Source of the DNA: Candidatus Enterococcus murrayae
GTDB taxonomy: Bacteria; Bacillota; Bacilli; Lactobacillales; Enterococcaceae
Direction: 5' to 3'
Assembly (NCBI RefSeq): GCF_017315985.1
Contig: NZ_JAFLVR010000032.1
Location: 1-64,000 of the forward strand
DNA: 64,000 nt
The position numbers and the translations under genes are program-made. The notes under the pieces were generated by a model, which saw nothing but the letters and a program-made list of their open reading frames with translations, did not search any database and was not told where the DNA came from. Below, in pieces: positions 26,083 through 33,372 of the stretch. Each line of letters opens with the position of its first letter. Position 1 is the first letter of the stretch.

Positions 26083-27435
26083 ATGAGCCAAACTTTAACG
26101 AAGCTGATGTCGGATGATATAACGACGTTGTTTGTTACCGATGGTGAAGGAAATATTCTGCTGGCAAATGACTTTACTGCGATGACACTGGGACTTTCTT
26201 TGTCAGAGCTGCTAAACTCAAACGTTTACGACTTAGTTGCCAGTGAGGTCTATAACGCTTCCGCAACGATTGAAACATTGAAATCGGGTGAAAACTCTGA
26301 GGTAATGTTAACGACACAAGCAGGCTATCGAATATTATCAAAAGCAACACCAATCTTTTATCCAGACGGTACTCTACATTTAGTGGTCACTAAGTCTGAA
26401 CCATTATCTCAAGAAGAGTTTGAAGAGCTTTCCAGTAGAGCCGCTTCTCAAGCATCAGCCAGCGAGGATGAACCAGTTGAACTAGTAACACCGATAATTG
26501 CTGAAAGCAATGAAATGAAACGGATCATAAGGGTGTGCAAACAAGTGGCGGTGTATAACAGCAGAATACTGTTATTGGGAGAATCAGGGGTTGGTAAAGA
26601 GGTTGTTGCCAATTTTATTCATCAGCATAGTACGGTCGCAGCAAATAAGTTTGTTGCAGTCAATTGTGCGGCAATTCCTGAGAGTCTTTTTGAATCTGAA
26701 TTTTTCGGTTATGAAAAAGGAACCTTTACTGGAGCAGAAAAAAGCAAGCAAGGATTGGTTGAAGCAGCTGATGGTGGGACTCTATTTTTAGATGAGATTT
26801 CAGAGATGCCGCTAGAGTTGCAGGCGAAGCTTTTGCGAGTTTTGGAAACGATGAGTCTTCGCAGAGTCGGCGGTGTGGAGGAAATTCCTGTCAGTTTCAG
26901 ATTGATTTCTGCTTCAAACCAAGACATGTTCGAACTGGTAGAACAGGGGAAATTTCGCCGGGATCTCTATTATCGGATCAATGCGATTCCTGTCACGATA
27001 CCACCTCTAAGAGAACGAAAAAAAGATATCTTGGCTTTGGCTAATCATTTTTTAGCATCTTTCAATAAGAAATATGATGCAGATGTAAAGCTAACGAAGT
27101 CTCATCTACATCATCTGATGACTTCTCAGTGGTTAGGGAATGCTCGTGAACTGAAAAATTATATTGAGTATCTCGTCGTCACAGCAGAATTACCGTTAGC
27201 TTTGCAAGAAAATACTGATGAAAAAAAAGTAGAAGAGGATCGGCTAGAGGCATTGGCGGAGGTATATTCTTATCAAGAATTTGTTGATTATGTCGAAACA
27301 ATCTATTTTCGCTATCAGTTAGAAAAACACCGATACAACATCAGCAAGACGGCAGAAGAGAGTCAGGTAAGTCGTCCTTTAATCTATAAAAAAATACGAG
27401 ATCTAAAATTGGAAAGAAAAGATACAGAAGGATAG
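26083..27435 (+). CDS. sigma-54-dependent activator (PAS-AAA+-Fis)
   Basis: A 450-residue bacterial enhancer-binding protein. An N-terminal PAS domain (~10-105; TTLFVTDGEGNILLANDF) should sense a small molecule. The AAA+ domain (~135-360) has Walker A GESGVGKE (~166), the sigma-54 contact loop YEKGTFTGA (GTFTGA instead of GAFTGA, ~213), Walker B GGTLFLDE, and the R-finger region FRRDLYYRIN. The C-terminus is a Fis-type HTH (NISKTAEESQVSRPLIYKKI). Most enterococcal activators of this class are LevR-like with PRD domains and serve PTS operons; this one is different. A -24/-12 promoter lies 85 bp after its stop. Confidence 0.93.
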   Translation: MSQTLTKLMSDDITTLFVTDGEGNILLANDFTAMTLGLSLSELLNSNVYDLVASEVYNASATIETLKSGENSEVMLTTQAGYRILSKATPIFYPDGTLHLVVTKSEPLSQEEFEELSSRAASQASASEDEPVELVTPIIAESNEMKRIIRVCKQVAVYNSRILLLGESGVGKEVVANFIHQHSTVAANKFVAVNCAAIPESLFESEFFGYEKGTFTGAEKSKQGLVEAADGGTLFLDEISEMPLELQAKLLRVLETMSLRRVGGVEEIPVSFRLISASNQDMFELVEQGKFRRDLYYRINAIPVTIPPLRERKKDILALANHFLASFNKKYDADVKLTKSHLHHLMTSQWLGNARELKNYIEYLVVTAELPLALQENTDEKKVEEDRLEALAEVYSYQEFVDYVETIYFRYQLEKHRYNISKTAEESQVSRPLIYKKIRDLKLERKDTEG

Positions 27436-27492
27436 GAATAGTCGTCAAAGTGTAATATTCCATTACACTTTGACGACTATTCTTTCTTTTTT
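27436..27492 (+). terminator. 21-bp perfect stem: terminator and possible upstream activating site
   Basis: A perfect 21-bp inverted repeat (27436-27456 with 27462-27482, loop ATTCC) begins at the activator stop codon and is followed by TTTCTTTTTTTT. As RNA it is a strong terminator. As DNA its core GTGTAAT-N5-ATTACAC is centred about 85 bp before the sigma-54 start site, where enhancer sites usually lie. The dual role is inferred. Confidence 0.85.
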
Positions 27493-27517
27493 TTGTTTAA
27501 AACACAAGGTTTATTTT

Positions 27518-27535
27518 TTGGCACAGCAATTGCTA
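27518..27535 (+). promoter_or_regulatory. sigma-54 (-24/-12) promoter
   Basis: TTGGCACAGCAATTGCTA matches the RpoN consensus TTGGCAC-N5-TTGC exactly, with GG and GC at the required spacing. It lies between the sigma-54 activator and the CoA-transferase gene; transcription should start near 27545. Confidence 0.92.
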
Positions 27536-27554
27536 ATGTAAAAGTAGAAGCTAA

Positions 27555-27570
27555 TGTGATTGATTTCACT
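27555..27570 (+). promoter_or_regulatory. CRP-like palindrome downstream of sigma-54 promoter
   Basis: TGTGATTGATTTCACT resembles the 26013-26028 site. It sits about 10-25 bp after the predicted start, a position suited to repression. Confidence 0.4.
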
Positions 27571-27641
27571 ATAAATAAGTTTTTTAGCTGAAAGAAGAAA
27601 ATAAGTGTTTTTAATACAGGATATGAAAGGAGAATGTCAAA

Positions 27642-29216
27642 GTGAAAATAATCACCAAAGAAGAAGCTGCTTTGTTAATTAAGGACAATGATGCTATAGC
27701 AATTAGCGGTTTCGAATTGGCTTGTGCAAATGAAGAAGTGGCGCTAGCGCTTGAGGAGCGATTTATTAAAACCGGAAGTCCTCAAGCACTGACGGTCATT
27801 CATTCCAGCTGTTGGGGGGATCGAAAAGAAAAAGGAATGTCCCATCTTTCCCACAAAGGCTTGTTAAAAAGATGGATCGGAGGAATCGTCAAAGCTTCTT
27901 CTCCCAAACTTTCTGAGATGATTCAGGCAAATGACTGCGAAGCCTATAATTTTCCCCAAGGTGTTTTAGCGCAGCTGTATCGAGAAATTGCTGCGAAAAG
28001 ACCAGGCTTGATTACCAAGATTGGTTTAGAAACGTACATTGATCCTCGGCAAGAAGGTGGGAAAATGAATGAGGCCACAACGGAAGATTTAGTTGAAATT
28101 ATCCAATTATTGGGAGAGGAGTGGATGTTTTATCCGGCTTTTCCATTACAAGTCGGATTGATACGGGGAACCTTTGCAGATGAGAATGGCAATGTGACTT
28201 TGGAAAAAGAAGGTCTACACATGGAGGTTTTGCCGATTGCGCAAGCAGTTCATAATAGTGGCGGAAAAGTAATCGTTCAAGTTGAACGTGTAGTGAAAAA
28301 TGGTACGCTGCATCCGAAAGACGTAAAAGTACCGGGTATTTTAGTGGATTACGTGGTAGTTTCAGAACCTGAAAATCATTTTCAAACTGGAACGACAGCG
28401 TACAATCCGGCGTTTAGTGGTGAAGTAAAGATTCCGCTTGGAAGTGTTCCTAAACTACCTCTGGATAATCGCAAAGTAATTGCGCGTCGAGCAGCGATGG
28501 AATTACAAAAGGGCACCGTTTTAAATCTAGGAGTTGGAATTCCAGTGAATGTTTCGATTGTTGCAGCAGAAGAAGCGATAGATGATCAAATTATTTTGAC
28601 AACAGAAGCCGGAACGATAGGCGGCATTCCTGCAGGTCTGGAGGATTTCGGGCATGCATACAATAGCGAAATGATTATTGATCATCATGAACAGTTTGAT
28701 TTTTATGATGGCGGCGGCTTGGACCTATCCGTTTTAGGATTGGCGGAAGTGGATCAAATGGGGAATGTCAATGTCAGCAAGTTGGGTAGTCAAGTCATTG
28801 GCTGCGGAGGGTTTATCAATATTTCCCAGACAGCTAAAAAATTGGTTTTTGCCGGAACTTTCACTGCTGGTGGGCTAAAAACAGTTGTGGAAAATGGTCG
28901 ATTGACCATACTGCAGGAAGGGAAGCATAAAAAATTTGTCAAGGCAGTAAATCAAATTACATTTAATGGACATTACGCAACTAAAACCAAGCAAGAGGTA
29001 TTATTTGTCACCGAGCGGGCTGTTTTCGTCTTACAAGATGGCCAGCTCATCTTGAGTGAAATAGCGCCTGGGGTTGATTTGAAGAAGGATGTATTGGATC
29101 AAATGGATTTTGAAGTACAAATATCAGGGGCATTGAAAGAAATGCCCGCGGAGTTATTTATGGAAAATTGGGGTCAGTTAGCAAAATTAATGGAGGAAGA
29201 TCATGGAACAAACTAA
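27642..29216 (+). CDS. propionate/acetate CoA-transferase-like enzyme (family I)
   Basis: A 524-residue fused alpha/beta CoA-transferase of the Pct/YdiF type. It moves CoA between short- or medium-chain acyl-CoAs and free acids through a glutamyl-CoA intermediate. The catalytic Glu is in ILTTEAGTIGGIPAG (Glu322), the exact family motif. The N-terminal half carries SGFELACANEEVALAL in place of the usual G-rich CoA site. RBS AAAGGAG precedes the start (GTG at 27642). It is the first gene of the sigma-54 operon, and its end overlaps the MFS gene by 14 bp. In this context it would activate the product of the lyase-like enzyme as a CoA ester. Its natural acid is not visible. Confidence 0.9.
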   Translation: MKIITKEEAALLIKDNDAIAISGFELACANEEVALALEERFIKTGSPQALTVIHSSCWGDRKEKGMSHLSHKGLLKRWIGGIVKASSPKLSEMIQANDCEAYNFPQGVLAQLYREIAAKRPGLITKIGLETYIDPRQEGGKMNEATTEDLVEIIQLLGEEWMFYPAFPLQVGLIRGTFADENGNVTLEKEGLHMEVLPIAQAVHNSGGKVIVQVERVVKNGTLHPKDVKVPGILVDYVVVSEPENHFQTGTTAYNPAFSGEVKIPLGSVPKLPLDNRKVIARRAAMELQKGTVLNLGVGIPVNVSIVAAEEAIDDQIILTTEAGTIGGIPAGLEDFGHAYNSEMIIDHHEQFDFYDGGGLDLSVLGLAEVDQMGNVNVSKLGSQVIGCGGFINISQTAKKLVFAGTFTAGGLKTVVENGRLTILQEGKHKKFVKAVNQITFNGHYATKTKQEVLFVTERAVFVLQDGQLILSEIAPGVDLKKDVLDQMDFEVQISGALKEMPAELFMENWGQLAKLMEEDHGTN

Positions 29217-30441
29217 AGATATTGCAAAAGTTAAAGTAAATCGTTGGGTAGTTTTATTTGCTTCAGTCGGAATTATTATTTGTCAAGGTGGGATCTATGC
29301 TTTTAGTGTTTTCTCTACACCATTGGCAGCAGCAAATGGGTGGTCAGTTCCCGATGTGATGATTGCTTTTACGATTGCTGTTGGTATATCTCCTTTGCCG
29401 ATTATTATTGGCGGAAGGATTTCTGATAACGGGAAGTCCCGAGAGTTGATCTTGTTTAGTTCATTGTTATTAGCGGCATCTTTTGCCTTAGCAGGACTTT
29501 CTACTCAGCTGTGGCAACTATATATAACCTACGGATTAATGGGGGGATTCGGGTTGAATCTCGGTTATATTGCTTGTGTAAACAACTCACAGCGTTTTTT
29601 CCCAGATAAAAGAGGGTTGTGTTCTGGGATTGTAATCACGGGGATTGGTGCTGGGACGATGATTTTTGCACCACTAGGCAGCTGGTTGATTGAACAAGGC
29701 GGTGTTCGGAATACATTTATTCAGTTAGGCGCTATTTTCTTAGTTTTTTCATTGATTTGTTCAGCATTGATTAAAAATGCTCCTATCGAGGATTCAACAG
29801 CAGATTCTGTGGATGAAGCAACGGCGACTGTCGAAGTGAATTATGATTGGAAAGGCATGATCAAGACCCTGCGTTTTTATATTGTTGCGCTATTGTATGC
29901 AACTGGCTGCTTCTCAGGGTTGGTGATCTCTTCTAATGCAGCTGATATTGGTCAAAATATGTTTGATTTGACACCAATGGTTGCAGCGACCTTTGTTAGT
30001 TTGTATGCTATGTCTAACTGTATAGGGCGGGTTATCTGGGGGGCACTTTCAGATAAATTAACGCGAATTAATACCTTCATGTTAGTTTTTTTCTTTATTG
30101 CTCTTTCTTTGATGAGTTTGGCCTTTATTAAGGCGACTGTTGGGTTTGGGATTGGTTTGATTGGTTTAGGACTTTGTGAAGGCGGTGTCGCTGCTTTGAT
30201 GTCACCATTGACAATTGAAAATTTTGGTTCGAAATATCAGGGAGTGAACTATGGCTTTGTCTTTCTAGGTTTCTCTATCGCTGCTTTCGTAGCTCCTCGT
30301 TTGACAGCCTTTATCGGACAAGCAAACAGCGGAGATTTCACGTCAGCGTTCATTGCAGGAATTGTTGTTGCAGTAATCGGGTTTGGCTTAGCCTTCTCTC
30401 TAAAACAAATCAATAAAAAACTTGAAGACGATAAAAAGTAA
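29203..30441 (+). CDS. MFS carrier, oxalate:formate antiporter (OFA) family
   Basis: A 412-residue, 12-helix transporter. The OFA features are FASVGIIICQGGIYAFSVFS in helix 1 and the Gly-rich helix 4-5 region (YGLMGGFGLNLGYIACVNN) with RFFPDKRGLCSG. These carriers exchange carboxylates (oxalate/formate, lactate, pyruvate-type). The start at 29203 lies in the CoA-transferase 3' end behind GGAGGAAG. It probably imports the substrate acid or amino acid and exports the reduced acid. Direction and ligands are inferred from family and operon. Confidence 0.88.
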   Translation: MEQTKDIAKVKVNRWVVLFASVGIIICQGGIYAFSVFSTPLAAANGWSVPDVMIAFTIAVGISPLPIIIGGRISDNGKSRELILFSSLLLAASFALAGLSTQLWQLYITYGLMGGFGLNLGYIACVNNSQRFFPDKRGLCSGIVITGIGAGTMIFAPLGSWLIEQGGVRNTFIQLGAIFLVFSLICSALIKNAPIEDSTADSVDEATATVEVNYDWKGMIKTLRFYIVALLYATGCFSGLVISSNAADIGQNMFDLTPMVAATFVSLYAMSNCIGRVIWGALSDKLTRINTFMLVFFFIALSLMSLAFIKATVGFGIGLIGLGLCEGGVAALMSPLTIENFGSKYQGVNYGFVFLGFSIAAFVAPRLTAFIGQANSGDFTSAFIAGIVVAVIGFGLAFSLKQINKKLEDDKK

Positions 30442-30544
30442 ATGCTGCTGAAATGGGTGAGGAAAATCCTTTACTGGGTTTTAGCTGCAGCAAAATATGG
30501 CAGGCAATTTTAAAGAATATCCTTAAAGGAATAGGAGTGAAAAA

Positions 30545-32161
30545 ATGGAAACAATCGTATTAGATGGGTCAAATTTAACACTAGAAGCTGCTTGGTTAGT
30601 TGCAAAAGAAGATGCTGAAGTCAAAATTACTGATGAAGCAGCACAAAGGGTAAAAAATTCCTACGAGTTGTTAATGGCAGGAGCAGTTTCAGGTACGCCG
30701 GTCTATGGACTAACTGTTGGGGTTGGATTAAATAAAGATCAAAAATTATTCGATGCGGACGGCGAGTTGTCTCCAGAGGTTTTAGCAGCATCAGAAGAAT
30801 TTAATCGGTCAATGCTGCGGTCGCATTCAGCCGGTATTGGGAAATGGATTCCGAATCACTTGGTTCGCTTATCCATGGTTATACGCTTAAATGCGATGTT
30901 GAATGGACAATCGGCAGTTCAGTTTAGAGTGGTTGAGCTGTATATTGAATTCTTGAATCGCGGGATTACACCTTGTATTCCAAATCGTGGAAGTATGGGA
31001 GAAGCCGACATCATGCTGGCCTGTCATGTAGGACTCGTGATGATGGGGGAATGGCGAGCGGATTATCAAGGAGAGATTGTTGACGGAGCGAAGGTGCTGG
31101 ACGTGAATGGTTTAGCACCATTGGTTCCTGTTGGTAAAGATGGTCTAGCCATTTTATCTAATAATAGTATTTCGACAGCTTATGCTCTTGAAGGTGCTCA
31201 TAACGTTAGACAAACGTTAGATGTTAGTCCTTTAGTTTTTGGGTTAAGTTTAGAAGGTTTGAATGGCAACATCGCCCCAATCCTGCCACAGCCGATAGGC
31301 GTTCGTCCGTTCCCTATGCTGGCAGAGACTGCGGAAAAAATGCGTGACGCTCTGAACGGCTCTTATTTGTGGCAGCGAAATAGAAGTCGCCCGCTGCAGG
31401 ACCCGCTTTCGTATCGAACGACGGTCTATACATTGTCCGAAGCGGAGCGCGCATTAAGTGATTTGGAGGAGCTATTGTTTATTCAAATCAACAGTTCAGA
31501 TGATAATCCAAGTGTGATCGAAGGGGCTAGTGAAGAGTATAGAGAATTCGATCAAATCGCACAGTATTTTGTGGAAACAGAAAATATTTTTGGAGGAATA
31601 TTCCCGTCAGCAAACTTTGAATCGTTGCCGATTTCTCTAGCGGTGCAACGTTTAAGTATAGCTCTAGGCCATGTTTCTCACAATGTGATCCAACGTTGTC
31701 TGCGTTTAGAGGAGGCAGAATTTACAGGATTGCCGCGTTTTCTGACCGTTCCTGAAAATAAAGGGCATGGTTTTGGTTCTCTGCATGTGCCGATCGTTGC
31801 CTTGCATGGGGAGATCGTCGCATTAGCGAATCCAATATCTTTGAATGTCCAACCTGTTGCTGGAGGTGTTGAAGATACTGGGACGAACTGTTTGCAAGCC
31901 GCGCAACGCTTATTAGAAATCAACGAAAGCCTTAATTACATCTATGGAGTTGAAATGATGCATGCAAGTCAGGCTGTTGATTTGCGACTAAAAGAAGAGT
32001 CATTGACTTTAGGTATTGCGACCAAATCTTTTTTCGCTGCGTATCGTGAGCATGTGTCATTTGTTGAACAAGATCGAATTTTTACAATTGATATGGAAGC
32101 ATCAAAAGTCTTTTTAGAGAATTATACCTCTAACAAAACGAAAGAGAAAATTTTAAATTAA
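30545..32161 (+). CDS. HAL/PAL/TAL-family lyase homologue lacking the MIO triad
   Basis: A 538-residue protein of the aromatic-amino-acid/histidine ammonia-lyase superfamily. The fold is recognisable end to end: VYGLTVGVG (Tyr54, the catalytic Tyr position), LSMVIRLNAML, GKDGLAILSNN, QDPLSYRT (Arg291), NSSDDNPSV, ANFESLP and HGEIVAL (Glu423). The MIO cofactor normally forms from Ala-Ser-Gly in GSVGASGDLAPL; here that stretch reads GSMGEADIMLAC (149-160), so the triad is Glu-Ala-Asp with one residue deleted. The Asn of LNGT is also changed (LSNN). The enzyme therefore cannot make MIO and may catalyse a different elimination or addition. RBS AGGAGTG. It is the third gene of the operon. Confidence 0.88.
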   Translation: METIVLDGSNLTLEAAWLVAKEDAEVKITDEAAQRVKNSYELLMAGAVSGTPVYGLTVGVGLNKDQKLFDADGELSPEVLAASEEFNRSMLRSHSAGIGKWIPNHLVRLSMVIRLNAMLNGQSAVQFRVVELYIEFLNRGITPCIPNRGSMGEADIMLACHVGLVMMGEWRADYQGEIVDGAKVLDVNGLAPLVPVGKDGLAILSNNSISTAYALEGAHNVRQTLDVSPLVFGLSLEGLNGNIAPILPQPIGVRPFPMLAETAEKMRDALNGSYLWQRNRSRPLQDPLSYRTTVYTLSEAERALSDLEELLFIQINSSDDNPSVIEGASEEYREFDQIAQYFVETENIFGGIFPSANFESLPISLAVQRLSIALGHVSHNVIQRCLRLEEAEFTGLPRFLTVPENKGHGFGSLHVPIVALHGEIVALANPISLNVQPVAGGVEDTGTNCLQAAQRLLEINESLNYIYGVEMMHASQAVDLRLKEESLTLGIATKSFFAAYREHVSFVEQDRIFTIDMEASKVFLENYTSNKTKEKILN

Positions 32162-32177
32162 GAAGGGAAAGTAATTT

Positions 32178-33107
32178 ATGAAGAAAATCACAGAGCTTTT
32201 AGGAATCCAATACCCAATTTTTCAAGGTGCCATGGCACAGGTTTCAAAATACCAATTAGCTGCAGCAGTTTCAAACGCAGGAGGCTTGGGAATCATCGCA
32301 TCTGGTGGAATGAGCGAAGAGCAGTTACGTGAGGAAATAATCAATTGTAAGAAATTGACCGATAAACCATTCGCTGTAAATATTATGTTGATGGCACCGA
32401 ATGTTCCTGATATGGTGAAGGTCGTGATTGAACAAGGTGTAAAAATCGTGACAACTGGTGCTGGGACGCCGAAGAAATATATGAAGGATTTTAAAGAAGC
32501 AAATATTAAGGTGATTCCAGTTATTCCAAGTGCAAAGCTTGCCAAGAAAATGGAGGACTTGGGGGTTGACGCGGTAGTCGCTGAAGGTTCTGAAGCAGGT
32601 GGTCATATCGGAGAGCTTTCAACGATGGTTCTATTACCTCAAGTAGTTGAAGCTGTTAATATCCCAGTCATAGCAGCTGGGGGAATTGCAAACGGGAAAG
32701 GAATGGCTGCTGCCTATGCATTAGGCGCTCAAGGGCTTCAAATGGGTACGGCCTTTATGCTGGCGGAGGAGTGTCCAATTCCTCATAACGTCAAAGAATT
32801 TATAGCGAATGCCGAAGAAATGGATACAGCTGTGACAGGCAGAAATGGCGGCGCACCGGTTCGCAGCTTGAAAAATAAAATGATCAATCAGTATATTCAA
32901 TGGGAGAAAGAAAACATGCCTAGAGAACAACTAGAAGAATTGACCATGGGCTCCGCACGAAAAGCTGCCGCAGGAGATATTGAAAATGGATCGGTTATGG
33001 CTGGCCAAGCCTCAGGTTTGATCAATCAAATAAAACCAGCTAAACAAATTATTTCTGATATTTTGAGTGATGCAGAACAAACGATCAATGCTTTGCGATT
33101 TGGATAA
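32178..33107 (+). CDS. FabK-like FMN enoyl reductase (nitronate monooxygenase superfamily)
   Basis: A 309-residue TIM-barrel flavoenzyme. It resembles enoyl-ACP reductase II over its whole length: YPIFQGAMAQVS, AVSNAGGLGIIASG, VNIMLMAPN, VTTGAGTPKKYM, EGSEAGGHIGELSTM, AAGGIANGKGMAAAY and NGSVMAGQASGLI. FabK reduces alpha,beta-unsaturated acyl-thioesters with NAD(P)H and FMN. Here it is 16 bp after the lyase-like gene in a catabolic operon, not in a fab cluster, so I infer a CoA-ester substrate. A 17-bp stem follows the stop. Alternative: another NMO-family oxidase. Confidence 0.85.
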   Translation: MKKITELLGIQYPIFQGAMAQVSKYQLAAAVSNAGGLGIIASGGMSEEQLREEIINCKKLTDKPFAVNIMLMAPNVPDMVKVVIEQGVKIVTTGAGTPKKYMKDFKEANIKVIPVIPSAKLAKKMEDLGVDAVVAEGSEAGGHIGELSTMVLLPQVVEAVNIPVIAAGGIANGKGMAAAYALGAQGLQMGTAFMLAEECPIPHNVKEFIANAEEMDTAVTGRNGGAPVRSLKNKMINQYIQWEKENMPREQLEELTMGSARKAAAGDIENGSVMAGQASGLINQIKPAKQIISDILSDAEQTINALRFG

Positions 33108-33118
33108 ATTATTGACTC

Positions 33119-33160
33119 AGCACAAAACCCGTTAAGATATTGTCTTAACGGGTTTTGTGT
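33119..33160 (+). terminator. terminator of the sigma-54 operon
   Basis: Perfect 17-bp stem (33121-33137 with 33143-33159), loop TATTG. The U-rich part is inside the stem (GGGTTTTGTG) rather than after it. The gap to the next gene (33161-33372) holds no supported gene; TATAAT at about 33272 may be the lipoprotein promoter. Confidence 0.75.
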
Positions 33161-33372
33161 CGTGACTTTATTGAGTTGAGGAGAACTTTTGCAACGGTCA
33201 GATAATGAAATTATTCCTTTTTTCTTGGGTCAATTTAAAGGAAGCAGGAATAATTTTCACATTCAAATTTATTATAATCAAAAAAATTTGTGTTCACGAA
33301 TCCTTATCTATATGATGAGATTAAGAATATGCATAAAAAGGGTTTCATTTTTTATAGAAGGAGATTGGTAAG

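Noticed and set aside
30989-31024. Sequencing error or pseudogene as the reason for the missing MIO triad
   Set aside because: The frame continues intact on both sides, the deletion is a whole codon, and other active-site residues are conserved.
33189-33371. 60-codon frame upstream of the lipoprotein
   Set aside because: It has a non-ATG start without a ribosome site and overlaps the lipoprotein promoter and RBS.
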